From Celeribacter sp. HF31 (GTDB taxonomy: Bacteria; Pseudomonadota; Alphaproteobacteria; Rhodobacterales; Rhodobacteraceae), in the NCBI RefSeq assembly GCF_011806455.1, contig NZ_JAATOT010000001.1, forward strand, positions 186,001 to 250,000: a stretch of DNA of 64,000 bases, read 5' to 3'. How positions within the stretch are numbered: the stretch's first letter is position 1; each line of letters starts with the position of its first letter. Below are positions 16,252 through 24,904 of this stretch, piece by piece. The position numbers and the translations under genes were made by a program. The notes under the pieces are model-generated. The model searched no databases, was not told the origin of the DNA, and worked only from the letters and a program-made list of their open reading frames with translations.

Positions 16252-16722
16252 ATGGCTCTTGAGATTCACAACATGGCCGGACATCTGATTCGCAGATTGA
16301 ATCAGATTTCGATGTCCGTGTTTCAGGAGCGGATGAAGGCCCAGGGGCAGACCATGACCTCGGTGCAATTCGCGGCGATGAATGCGGTGCACGCCAATCC
16401 GGGTATCGATCAGGCGCGGCTGGCGGGGATCATCGCTTATGATCGCGCGACGATTGGCGGTGTCATCGACCGGCTGGAGAGCAAGGGGCTGATGGTGCGT
16501 AAGGTCTGTGAGCATGACCGACGCGCGCGTTTGGTGCATCTGACGCCCGATGGCGAGGCGCTGTTGGATGCGCTGATCCCCGTGGTGCGCGGGTTTCAGG
16601 ACGATATCCTCTCTGGGCTGTCGGACGAGGAGCGGGGCGAATTCCTGCGCCTCGCGGCCAAGGCGGCGGATGGTGGCAACCACCTCAGCCGTGCGCCCCT
16701 GATTCTCGGCAAAAAGCCCTGA
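16252..16722 (+). CDS. MarR-family regulator, likely of the gentisate/TRAP operon
   Basis: This 156-residue protein has a winged-helix domain: TSVQFAAMNAVHANPGIDQARLAG, then DRATIGGVIDRLESKGLM and the wing EHDRRARLVHLTPDG. A GGGAAC ribosome site precedes the ATG. Divergent orientation relative to the TRAP/gentisate operon suggests it represses that operon and itself until an aromatic ligand binds. The effector is not readable from sequence. Confidence 0.88.
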   Translation: MALEIHNMAGHLIRRLNQISMSVFQERMKAQGQTMTSVQFAAMNAVHANPGIDQARLAGIIAYDRATIGGVIDRLESKGLMVRKVCEHDRRARLVHLTPDGEALLDALIPVVRGFQDDILSGLSDEERGEFLRLAAKAADGGNHLSRAPLILGKKP

Positions 16723-16870
16723 CACCAGCTTACTGAGCGTGCTGCGCTGCAATGCGCGCGTGGCGGGGAGATCTGTCCCGAACGCGTCGCTTTGCTGCGC
16801 GCAAACCAAGATTTCCTGCATATCAGCCTGTGAGTGCAAGCATGCTGCATGTGCGAGATAGGTCTGCGAT

Positions 16871-16897
16871 TTAATTGTTCATTGACATAACAATTAA
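16871..16897. promoter_or_regulatory. Operator dyad enclosing a -35 element, upstream of the phenylpropanoid operon
   Basis: TTAATTGTT (16871-16879) and AACAATTAA (16889-16897) are exact inverted repeats separated by CATTGACAT. The TTGACA hexamer (16882-16887) lies in that spacer and matches the -35 consensus. CATGGT at 16905-16910 is a weak -10 at 17-base spacing. Protein bound to both arms would cover the -35, as expected for a MarR repressor. Confidence 0.65.
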
Positions 16898-16933
16898 TCC
16901 TCTGCATGGTTTTCTCAAACGGGAGGAGACATC

Positions 16934-17698
16934 ATGGAGATCAAAGGGCATGTCGCCGTTGTGACGGGTGCTGCCAGCGGGCTGGGCTTTGCCACGGCAA
17001 AACGCCTCGCCGAGGCGGGCGCCACAGTGGCCATTCTCGATCTGTCGGGGGAGGCGGCAGCCAAGGCAGCCGCTGAGATCGGCGGCACAGGCTATGCGGT
17101 GGATGTCAGCGATCCGGCGGCGGTCGAGGCGGCATTTGCGCAGATCCAAGGTGATCTGGGCACGCCCCGTATCGTGGTCTCCTGCGCGGGCATCGGCACG
17201 GCGGGGCGCATCCTGCCGCGGGACGGATCGCTCACCATCGACACCTTCGCCAAGGCGCTGAACGTCAACCTTCTGGGCACTTATGCCGTGATGAACATCG
17301 CGGCGCGCGCCATGGCCGCTGCCGATCCCATCGACGCGGACGGGGCACGCGGCGTGATCATCAACACCTCCTCGGTGGCGTTTGAGGACGGCCAAATCGG
17401 GCAAGCGGCCTATTCCGCCTCGAAAGGCGGCGTGGCCTCGATGACGCTCCCGGCCGCACGCGAACTTGCCCGCTTTGGCATCCGAGTCATGGCCATCGCG
17501 CCGGGGCTTTTCGAGACCGCGATGAGCGCAGGCCTGCCGGATGATATTCGCGCCGACATTCTCAAAAACGTGCCGTACCCGTCCCGCATGGGCGACCCGG
17601 ACGAATATGCCCGCCTCGCGCAGGCCATCGTTGAAAACCCGATGCTGAACGGGACGGTTATTCGCCTCGACGCCGCAGCCCGCATGCCGATCAAATAA
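16934..17698 (+). CDS. SDR-family 3-hydroxyacyl-CoA dehydrogenase
   Basis: This 254-residue short-chain dehydrogenase has the NAD-binding TGAASGLG motif near residues 12-19 and an aspartate after the second strand (AILDLSG) that favours NAD+. The catalytic set is NTSSVAF with YSASK. It resembles type-2 3-hydroxyacyl-CoA dehydrogenases. In this operon it is predicted to oxidise 3-hydroxy-3-arylpropanoyl-CoA to the 3-keto thioester, as proposed for PhdD and CouN. It is the first gene after the operator at 16871. Confidence 0.87.
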   Translation: MEIKGHVAVVTGAASGLGFATAKRLAEAGATVAILDLSGEAAAKAAAEIGGTGYAVDVSDPAAVEAAFAQIQGDLGTPRIVVSCAGIGTAGRILPRDGSLTIDTFAKALNVNLLGTYAVMNIAARAMAAADPIDADGARGVIINTSSVAFEDGQIGQAAYSASKGGVASMTLPAARELARFGIRVMAIAPGLFETAMSAGLPDDIRADILKNVPYPSRMGDPDEYARLAQAIVENPMLNGTVIRLDAAARMPIK

Positions 17699-17710
17699 GA
17701 AGAAAAGCCA

Positions 17711-18478
17711 ATGACCAGCGAAATCTTGAAAATCGACATCGAGGGGCCGATCGCCACTCTGACCATGAACCGCCCCGGCAAGCGCAACGCCATGTGCGAT
17801 GAGCTTTTGGACGCCATCGACGCGTTCTTTTCCGCGCCGCCCGAAGGTGTGCGAGTTGTCATCATGACGGGCACCGAGGGGCATTATTGCTCCGGCCTCG
17901 ATCTCTCCGAACATGTCGCCCGCAATGCCGAGGGCACCATGCGTCACTCGCGCAATTGGCATGGTGTCATGGATAAAATCCAGTTCGGCGGCCTTCCGGT
18001 GATCTCCGCCATGTATGGCGCTGTCATCGGCGGAGGGCTTGAAATGGCCACCGCCACCCATGTGCGAATCTCGGAACCGTCGACGATTTTCCAGCTGCCC
18101 GAAGGCATGCGCGGCATCTTTGTCGGCGGCGGGGCCACCGTGCGTGTGGGGCGCATTCTGGGCGCGGATCGCATGTGCGAAATGATGCTCACGGGGCGCA
18201 AATACAATTCGGATGAAGGTCTGGCGCTTGGTCTCACCCATTATGCCGTGGGCGAGGGCGAAGCGCTGGCGCTGGCGCAGAAACTCGCGGCCAAGATCGC
18301 CAAGAACGCCACGCTGTCGAACTACATGATGATCCAGGCGATCAGCCGGATCGAGGATATGTCGAAAGCCGACGGATTGTTCATGGAAAGCATGTGCGCC
18401 GCCGTCTCGCAGACCAGTGAAGATGCCGAGGAGGGTCTCAAGGCCTTCTTGGAAAAGCGCGTGCCTGTCTTCCGTTAA
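17711..18478 (+). CDS. Enoyl-CoA hydratase/crotonase, likely hydroxycinnamoyl-CoA hydratase
   Basis: This 255-residue crotonase has the oxyanion-hole segments HYCSGLDLSEH and GAVIGGGLEMATATHVRIS. In standard hydratases two glutamates sit after GA.GGG and in the next helix; here the PEGMRGIFVGGGATVRV segment supplies a candidate acid. It is shorter than classical feruloyl-CoA hydratase/lyases (about 275-290 residues). The neighbouring dehydrogenase implies that it hydrates without cleaving. Function as lyase or hydratase is inferred from context. Confidence 0.83.
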   Translation: MTSEILKIDIEGPIATLTMNRPGKRNAMCDELLDAIDAFFSAPPEGVRVVIMTGTEGHYCSGLDLSEHVARNAEGTMRHSRNWHGVMDKIQFGGLPVISAMYGAVIGGGLEMATATHVRISEPSTIFQLPEGMRGIFVGGGATVRVGRILGADRMCEMMLTGRKYNSDEGLALGLTHYAVGEGEALALAQKLAAKIAKNATLSNYMMIQAISRIEDMSKADGLFMESMCAAVSQTSEDAEEGLKAFLEKRVPVFR

Positions 18479-18588
18479 CGGGCTCTCGCAATGCGTATTG
18501 AGGCGGGCTGCAGAGGAGGCGGCCCGCATCCAATCACAACATAGCCCGCGACAAACCGGGCATCCGTCATGATTTGGGAGGATTACAC

Positions 18589-19629
18589 ATGACAACTATG
18601 ACACGCCGTATGGCCATGGCCACGATGGGCGCCGCCCTTGCGACCCCCGCATTTCTCAAAAAAGCCCACGCCGCCGAAGTGACGCTGCGCGTCGCGCATT
18701 TTCTGCCGGGTGTGGCGCCGATGCAGACCCGGTTCTTCGATGTCTGGGCCAAGGAAATCTCTGACGCCTCCGATGGCGCCATCGAGATGCAGATGTTCCC
18801 CTCGATGCAGCTGGGCGGCAAACCGCCCCAGCTCGCCGATCAGGCGCGCCAAGGCATTGCCGACATCTCATGGACCCTGCCGGTCTACACGCCGGACCGT
18901 TTCCCGGTGGCCGAAACCATGGCGCTGCCCTTCATGGTGACCAATGCCGAAAAGACCTCTGTCGCGATGCATACGCTGATGGAGGAATTCGGCCAGAAGG
19001 AATATCGCGGGCTGAAACCCTTGGCCTTCCACACCCATGATGGCGGCAAGTTCCACACCCGGGGTCAGAAAATCTCGACCGCCGAGGACATCAAAGGCCT
19101 CAAACTGCGCGCGCCGAACCAAGCGACCGGCAAGATGTTGGAGATCATGGGTGCCGAGACTGTGTTCTTCCCGGTGACCGAGATGGTCGTGGGGCTTTCG
19201 AATGGCGTGATCGACGGCTGTTGCCTGCCCTATGAGGTGGTGCCGGCCTTCAAGCTTCAGGAGCTGACCTCTGTGACCAACGAACCCGAAGCGGGCGCGC
19301 GGGGTCTCTATTGCAACACCTTCGCGCTGGTGATGAACGAGCGCAAATACGAGGGTCTCTCTGACGATCTGCGCAAGGTGATCGACGATCATTCCGGCGC
19401 CGATCTGTCCCGTCGCCTCGGCGCGCAATTCGATGAGTTCGAGGCCTTCGGGCGTGGCGTCGTCGAAAAGCAGGGCAATGAGATCCACACCATTCCGGCG
19501 GCGGAAATCGCCAAATGGCGCGAGATGGCGACGCCTGTCTATGACGAATGGATCGGCAAGTTGAACGATGCGGGTCTCGACGGCGCGGCCATCGTGGCGC
19601 GTGCCAACGATCTTTTGGACGCCGGGTGA
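18589..19629 (+). CDS. TRAP transporter substrate-binding protein (DctP type), Tat-like signal
   Basis: This 346-residue protein starts at the ATG at 18589, seven bases after GGGAGG. Its leader MTTMTRRMAMATMG has a twin arginine and ends in AHAAE, so Tat export is possible. The DctP core shows LKLRAPNQATGKMLEIMGAE and LSNGVIDGCCLPYEVVP. It is distinct in sequence from the binding protein at 15026. Location inside the phenylpropanoid operon suggests capture of hydroxycinnamates, as shown for TarP and CouP-type proteins. Confidence 0.9.
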   Translation: MTTMTRRMAMATMGAALATPAFLKKAHAAEVTLRVAHFLPGVAPMQTRFFDVWAKEISDASDGAIEMQMFPSMQLGGKPPQLADQARQGIADISWTLPVYTPDRFPVAETMALPFMVTNAEKTSVAMHTLMEEFGQKEYRGLKPLAFHTHDGGKFHTRGQKISTAEDIKGLKLRAPNQATGKMLEIMGAETVFFPVTEMVVGLSNGVIDGCCLPYEVVPAFKLQELTSVTNEPEAGARGLYCNTFALVMNERKYEGLSDDLRKVIDDHSGADLSRRLGAQFDEFEAFGRGVVEKQGNEIHTIPAAEIAKWREMATPVYDEWIGKLNDAGLDGAAIVARANDLLDAG

Positions 19630-19635
19630 GTCCTC

Positions 19636-20190
19636 ATGGCCGAGCGGCTTAACACAGACACTGGGCAGGGAGACACTGGGCAGGGGGATCACACCCCCCT
19701 GTTCCGCGCGCTCCGGGCGATTTGCCTTGGCTCTGCGGGGCTTGGCGGCGCGGTGATTTTCGCGGCCTCTCTGGCCGTCACCCTGTCGGTGGTGATGCGC
19801 AACCTTGGTTTGGGCGGCATTCGCGGGGATTTCGAACTGGTGGAGCTGGCCTGCGCGGCCTGTGCCTCGCTCTTCTTGCCTCTGTGCCAATTCAACAAAG
19901 GGCACGTCATGGTCGATCTCTTCACGCTTTGGCTGAAACCCGTCACCCAGCGCCGCTTTGACGGCGTCTGGACAATGATTTTCGCCGTCTGTTGGGCGTT
20001 TCTGACCTGGCGGCTCGCAGTGGGACTTTTGGAAATGCATGACTATGGCGACCGCACCATGTTGCTGCGCGCGCCCGTGTGGTGGGTCTATTTGCCCGCG
20101 CTTTTGGGCACCGGGCTTTCAGCCATCGTGGCCTTTTTGCAGGGCCTGCCGATGATCAGCCCCGCCTTTCGCGGTCTGGAGGTGCGCTGA
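19636..20190 (+). CDS. TRAP transporter small permease (DctQ type)
   Basis: This 184-residue protein has an N-terminal hydrophilic extension of about 30 residues and then four membrane helices. The DctQ motif FLPLCQFNKGHVMVDLFTLW lies between the second and third. The TGA overlaps the ATG of the large permease by one base, so translation is coupled. It belongs to the same complex as the proteins at 18589 and 20190. Confidence 0.9.
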   Translation: MAERLNTDTGQGDTGQGDHTPLFRALRAICLGSAGLGGAVIFAASLAVTLSVVMRNLGLGGIRGDFELVELACAACASLFLPLCQFNKGHVMVDLFTLWLKPVTQRRFDGVWTMIFAVCWAFLTWRLAVGLLEMHDYGDRTMLLRAPVWWVYLPALLGTGLSAIVAFLQGLPMISPAFRGLEVR

Positions 20191-21512
20191 TGGAACCGAT
20201 GACGATTGCTATTCTGATGGTCGTGGGGCTTTTGATCCTGATCTTTGCCCGGATGCCGATTGCTTTGGGCATGGGTCTGGTCGGCGCCGTGGGCTATGTG
20301 ACGCTCGCCTCGCCCTATGCGCTCATGGCCTATTTCAACACGGCCTGGGTCGATAAATTCATGTCCTATGAGCTGGCCATCGTGCCTTTGTTCATCCTCA
20401 TGGGACATCTCGCGACGCGCTCCGGCATCTCTGCCGCGATCTTTGCCGCGTCCAATGCCTGGATCGGCCACCTGCGCGGCGGTCTGGCGATGGCCTCTGT
20501 CGCGGGCTGTGCGATGTTCGGGTCCATTTCCGGCTCGTCTCTGGCGACCGCCTCGACCATGGCCCGCGTGGCCCTGCCGGAGATGCGTAAACATGGCTAT
20601 TCCGGCGCGTTGGCTTCCGGCTCTTTGGCTGCGGGCGGCACATTGGGCATTCTCATTCCGCCCTCCGTGGTGCTCATCATCTACGCGCTTTTGACCGAGC
20701 AGAACATCGTCAAGCTGTTCCTGGCGGCCACCATTCCCGGCATTCTGGCTGTGATCGGCTTCTGTATCGCCATCGCGATCTATGTCCGGCTCTACCCCTC
20801 AGAAGGCCCGACCCATCAACCCGCCAGCTTCGCGCAGCGTCTGAAAGCCTTGAAAGACATCTGGCATGTGGTCGTGATCTTCGTCATCGTGCTGGGCGGC
20901 ATCTATGGCGGGTTCTTCACGCCCGCGGAAGGCGCCTCCGTCGGGGTGATCCTGATGCTGGTCGCGGGGCTTTTGACCCGTGGTCTCGACGGGCGGGCCA
21001 TCCTTGATTGCCTGATCGACACGGCGGGTTCGACCGCGATGATTTTCGCCATCGTCTTTGGTGCCGACATTTTCAACGTCGCGCTGGCGCTGTCGCGCAT
21101 GCCCTCCGAAGTGGCCGATTACTTCTCTGCCGCCAACGTCGCGCCGATGGTGGTGCTTATGGGGATCATTGTTTTCTACCTCGTCATGGGCTGCCTCATG
21201 GACAGTCTCTCGATGATCTTGCTCACCGTGCCGGTGTTCTTCCCCACGATCATGGCGCTGGATTTCGGTCTCATGCCGGAACAGCAAGCCATGTGGTTCG
21301 GCATCATCTCTTTGGTGGTGGTCGAAATGGGGCTGATCACGCCGCCTGTGGGGATGAACCTCTTTGTCATCTCCTCGATGGCGAAGGACATCCCGACCAG
21401 CCAGATTTTCCGCGGCACAACGCCTTTCATCATCGCGGAATTCTTCCGCATCGCCATTCTGGTCAGCTTCCCGGTGCTGAGCTATTGGCTGGTGGATTTG
21501 GTGGCCAACTGA
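20190..21512 (+). CDS. TRAP transporter large permease (DctM type)
   Basis: This 440-residue protein starts MEPMTIAILMVVGLL at the ATG overlapping the DctQ stop; the longer upstream frame is not part of it. DctM landmarks are VPLFILMGHLATRSG, GSISGSSLATASTMARVALPE and GGTLGILIPPSVVLIIYA. It completes the second TRAP system of the window, adjacent to the CoA ligase genes. Confidence 0.93.
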   Translation: MEPMTIAILMVVGLLILIFARMPIALGMGLVGAVGYVTLASPYALMAYFNTAWVDKFMSYELAIVPLFILMGHLATRSGISAAIFAASNAWIGHLRGGLAMASVAGCAMFGSISGSSLATASTMARVALPEMRKHGYSGALASGSLAAGGTLGILIPPSVVLIIYALLTEQNIVKLFLAATIPGILAVIGFCIAIAIYVRLYPSEGPTHQPASFAQRLKALKDIWHVVVIFVIVLGGIYGGFFTPAEGASVGVILMLVAGLLTRGLDGRAILDCLIDTAGSTAMIFAIVFGADIFNVALALSRMPSEVADYFSAANVAPMVVLMGIIVFYLVMGCLMDSLSMILLTVPVFFPTIMALDFGLMPEQQAMWFGIISLVVVEMGLITPPVGMNLFVISSMAKDIPTSQIFRGTTPFIIAEFFRIAILVSFPVLSYWLVDLVAN

Positions 21513-21522
21513 GGAAGAGACG

Positions 21523-21972
21523 ATGAGCAAGTGCGACAAAGATACCGAAATCACGGACCAGAACCTGCGCCAATTCGTGGGCTACACCATGAAGCGTGCC
21601 TTTCTCATGGTGCGCGAGGATCTGGCGCGGGTGCTGGAGCCTCTGGGGCTTCGGATGACGTCTTTTTCCGCCCTCGCGATCATCAAGGAAAACCCCGACA
21701 TCTCCCAGAGCCGCCTCGCCGTGGCGCTGCATATCGAGCGCTCCGGTGTGGTGGTTTTGGTGGATGAGTTGGAAAGCGCCGACCTGATCGAACGCGGACG
21801 CGTCGAAGGCGACCGGCGGCAATATGCCCTGCGCACCACCGCGCTGGGCGACAAGAAATGGCGCGAAGCAGAGCGGGCAGTCGCGGCCCATGAGGAGGCT
21901 CTGTTTGCTGCGCTGAGCACAGAAGAACGCACCACGCTTCGGACCCTTTTGGGCCGGGTCGGGAGGAAATAG
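21523..21972 (+). CDS. MarR-family regulator (PhdR/CouR/FerR-like by context)
   Basis: This 149-residue winged-helix protein shows MTSFSALAIIKENPDISQSRLA, then IERSGVVVLVDELESADLIERG and the wing EGDRRQYALRTT. MarR repressors of phenylpropanoid pathways (PhdR, CouR, FerC/FerR) respond to hydroxycinnamoyl-CoA thioesters made by the adjacent ligase. Encoded inside the operon, it is the best candidate to bind the dyad at 16871. Ligand and target remain inferred. Confidence 0.87.
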   Translation: MSKCDKDTEITDQNLRQFVGYTMKRAFLMVREDLARVLEPLGLRMTSFSALAIIKENPDISQSRLAVALHIERSGVVVLVDELESADLIERGRVEGDRRQYALRTTALGDKKWREAERAVAAHEEALFAALSTEERTTLRTLLGRVGRK

Positions 21973-22001
21973 CCGCATCCGATCGGCTAAGGGAGGAACG
22001 C

Positions 22002-23819
22002 ATGAAAGATCAAACGACGGGGCTGACGCTTGCACCGCATTCGGTGCGCATGGACCGCAAGAGCACGGAAGAGATTATCCTGACTTCGGCCCTGCCGCTC
22101 GATCCGGTGGTCGAGCACACCGGGGTCTGGTTGGAAAAATGGGCCCTTGAGCGTCCGGATACGACCTATCTCGCCGAACGCTCCGGTGCGGGCTGGCGCG
22201 AGTTGGGCTATGCGGAGGTTTTGGAGCGCGTCAAAGCCATCGCGGCCTCTCTGGCTGCGCGCGGCCTCAACGAGTCGACGCCGATCCTGATCATGTCCGG
22301 CAACTCCGTCGATCACGCTTTGCTGTCGTTTGGCGCGCAATGGGCGGGGGTGCCCACTGTGCCCTTGGCCGAACAATATTCCCTCATCGAAGAGGCCCAT
22401 TTCCGCCTGCAATATGCGATAGGCAAGACGAAACCGAAAATGGCCTTCGTCGATGACGCCGCGCGCTATGCCAAGGCTCTGAGCCTGTCGGATTTCGAGG
22501 GGATCGAAATCGTGGCCTCACTGCCCGCGGGCGCGCCACGCCCCGTCACGCCTTTCGCTGAGCTCCTGAAAGGCGACGCGGGCGTCGACCTTGCATCCGT
22601 TCATGCGGGGGTCGGGCCGGACACGCTGGCGAAAATCCTGTTCACCTCTGGCTCCAGTTCCGACCCAAAGGGCGTGATGACCACACAGCGCATGATGTGC
22701 GCCAACCAAAGCCAGATGTCGTCGGTGCTGCCCTTCATGAAAGAGCGCCCGCAGCGCATCGTCGATTGGCTGCCGTGGAACCACGTTTTTGGCGGCTCGC
22801 ACAACGTCAACATGATGCTGATGCACGGCGGTTCTTTCTACATTGATAATGGCAAGCCGACGAAGGCCCTATTTCAGCACACGATTGAGAACGTGATCGA
22901 AAAGGCCGGCACCGCCGCCTTCAACGTGCCTGTCGGTTTTTCGATGCTGGTGCATGAGATGGAGCACAATCAGGCCCTCAAAGAAGCCTATTTCAAAGAC
23001 CTCGACATGCTGTTCTATGCGGGCGCGTCCCTGCCGCAGGACATCTGGACCCGGCTCGAAGAGATGGCGATGGAAGTGCGCGGGCGTCTGCCCCTGATGA
23101 TCTCAAGCTGGGGCCTCACCGAGACTGCGCCGGCCAACGTCATGGTGCACGAACATATCGGCCGCTCAGGTGTCATCGGCGTGCCTCTGCCGGGAACTGA
23201 GATCAAGCTTTTGCCCGATGACGACATGCGCTGTGAAATCCGCGTCAAAGGCCCGAATGTCATGCCTGGCTACCTGCATGACCCGGAGAAAACGGCGGAG
23301 GCCTTTGACGAAGGCGGCTTTTTCATCACCGGCGATGCGGTGAAGTTTCTCGACAAGGACGATCCGAACCGGGGCCTTGTCTTTGATGGTCGCGTCTCTG
23401 AGGATTTCAAACTGCTGACCGGCACCTGGGTCCAGGCGGGCAAACTGCGTCTTGATGCGCTGGAGGCTCTGCGCGGGCTGGTGCTCGATGTGGTGATCTG
23501 CGGTCACGACCGGGGCGAGATCGGCCTCTTCGTCTTCCCGCGCCCGGATCACGTGCATGACGACAACACCTCCGAGGGCGCGGTGATCGACGATCATCTT
23601 CAGGCCGAAATCCACCATGTCTTGCGTAAAATGGCCCGCGCCGCCTCTGGCTCCGCCAAACGCATCGCCCGCGCCATCATCCTGGCCGAACCGCCTTCTC
23701 TCAAAGATGGCGAGGTCACCGACAAAGGGTCTTTGAACACCCGCAAAATCATCACCCGCCGCGCCGATCTTCTGGAGCGTCTCTACGACAACGAAGATCC
23801 GGCCCTGATCCGAGTGTAA
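22002..23819 (+). CDS. Feruloyl-CoA-synthetase-like aryl-CoA ligase
   Basis: This 605-residue ANL-superfamily adenylate-forming ligase carries the phosphate loop LFTSGSSSDPKGV (near residue 216), WNHVFGGSHN, SSWGLTETAP and the hinge DGRVSEDFKLLTGTWV. The whole matches the feruloyl-CoA synthetase subgroup. It should activate ferulate, p-coumarate or related hydroxycinnamates with ATP and CoA. The lysine in KGSLNTRKI near the end is the probable adenylation residue. A GGGAGG ribosome site precedes the ATG. Confidence 0.9.
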   Translation: MKDQTTGLTLAPHSVRMDRKSTEEIILTSALPLDPVVEHTGVWLEKWALERPDTTYLAERSGAGWRELGYAEVLERVKAIAASLAARGLNESTPILIMSGNSVDHALLSFGAQWAGVPTVPLAEQYSLIEEAHFRLQYAIGKTKPKMAFVDDAARYAKALSLSDFEGIEIVASLPAGAPRPVTPFAELLKGDAGVDLASVHAGVGPDTLAKILFTSGSSSDPKGVMTTQRMMCANQSQMSSVLPFMKERPQRIVDWLPWNHVFGGSHNVNMMLMHGGSFYIDNGKPTKALFQHTIENVIEKAGTAAFNVPVGFSMLVHEMEHNQALKEAYFKDLDMLFYAGASLPQDIWTRLEEMAMEVRGRLPLMISSWGLTETAPANVMVHEHIGRSGVIGVPLPGTEIKLLPDDDMRCEIRVKGPNVMPGYLHDPEKTAEAFDEGGFFITGDAVKFLDKDDPNRGLVFDGRVSEDFKLLTGTWVQAGKLRLDALEALRGLVLDVVICGHDRGEIGLFVFPRPDHVHDDNTSEGAVIDDHLQAEIHHVLRKMARAASGSAKRIARAIILAEPPSLKDGEVTDKGSLNTRKIITRRADLLERLYDNEDPALIRV

Positions 23820-23829
23820 GGAATTGAAT

Positions 23830-24705
23830 ATGGTAGATTTTTCTAACGTCCGCGCGATTGATTTTCACACCCATGCCGAGGAGGCCTGTGGCTGTCATCA
23901 CGATGACGGCTATGACGATTTGCAATCCGCGATGGCGAAATATTTCAACGCGCCGTGGTCCCATCCGCCCACGATTGACCAAACCGCCGCGCATTACCGC
24001 GAGAAAAACATCGCTGCGGTGATTTTCCCGGTCGATGCCGAGCGTGAGACGGGCTATCGCCGCTACGACAATTACGAGGTCGCTGACGCCGCCGCAAAGC
24101 ACTCCGACATCCTCATCCCCTTCGCCTCCATCGATCCGGCGAAAGGCAAATTGGGTGCCCGTGAGGCGCGCGATCTGGTGGAAAATCACGGCATTCAGGG
24201 CTTTAAATTCCACCCGACGATGCAGGGGTTTTACCCCAACGACCGCAACGCCTATGTGCTCTATGAGGCCATCGCCGAGGCCGGCAAGCCAGCGCTGTTT
24301 CACACCGGCCAGACCGGGGTCGGGTCGGGGATGAAGGGCGGCAATGGCATGCGTCTCAAGTACTCGAACCCGATGTATATGGACGATCTGGCGGTGGATT
24401 TTCCCGACATGCCGATCATCCTCGCGCACCCGTCGTTTCCGTGGCAGGAAGAGGCTTTGTCGGTCGCGACCCACAAGCCCAATGTCTACATCGACCTCTC
24501 CGGCTGGTCGCCGAAATACTTCCCGCCGATCCTGGTGCGTTACGCGAATACTTTGTTGAAAAACAAGATGTTGTTCGGCTCCGACTGGCCGATGATCGCG
24601 CCTGAAAAGTGGCTCGACGCCTTTGACAAAGCGGAGTTCCGCGACGAGGTGCGGCCTTTGATTTTGAAGGAGAACGCGATGCGGCTTCTGGGGGTGACCG
24701 AATGA
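23830..24705 (+). CDS. Amidohydrolase-2 family protein, putative 3-oxo-3-arylpropanoyl-CoA hydrolase
   Basis: This 291-residue TIM-barrel protein starts at the ATG at 23830 after AAGGA. The metal-site motif IDFHTHAEEACGCHHDD is near the start. HPTMQGFYPNDR, LAHPSFPWQEEAL and FGSDWPMI follow; the last aspartate is typical of the amidohydrolase-2 family. In phd/cou clusters a gene of this family accompanies the ligase, hydratase and dehydrogenase and is proposed to cleave the beta-keto thioester hydrolytically, replacing thiolase. No thiolase gene lies in this operon. Decarboxylase or lactonase activity is an alternative. Confidence 0.75.
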   Translation: MVDFSNVRAIDFHTHAEEACGCHHDDGYDDLQSAMAKYFNAPWSHPPTIDQTAAHYREKNIAAVIFPVDAERETGYRRYDNYEVADAAAKHSDILIPFASIDPAKGKLGAREARDLVENHGIQGFKFHPTMQGFYPNDRNAYVLYEAIAEAGKPALFHTGQTGVGSGMKGGNGMRLKYSNPMYMDDLAVDFPDMPIILAHPSFPWQEEALSVATHKPNVYIDLSGWSPKYFPPILVRYANTLLKNKMLFGSDWPMIAPEKWLDAFDKAEFRDEVRPLILKENAMRLLGVTE

Positions 24706-24904
24706 CGCCGGGTGGTGGGAGCGTGCGGTTGGCTGCCCGTGGGATGGCGAACACCCTTGACGTCGGGGCGCTTTATCTTGGCCAAATCCGAGCGACGTTC
24801 ATGCGCAGGTCAACATCAACAAAATCGCCAGCCCGCCCGAACGGGCAGGCGATCGCGCGGCGGCCTGCGGCCTTTGTTCCGCGCGTGAAGACAGGAGATC
24901 GGAC

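Noticed and set aside
17711-18478. Feruloyl-CoA hydratase/lyase (vanillin-forming) for the crotonase
   Set aside because: Shorter than that subgroup, no vanillin dehydrogenase is present, and the coupled SDR dehydrogenase fits hydration followed by oxidation better. It cannot be excluded without an assay.
24825-24850. GC-rich hairpin in the gap before the acyl-CoA dehydrogenase
   Set aside because: The arms leave a loop of two bases or less and no T-run follows, so a terminator is not supported.
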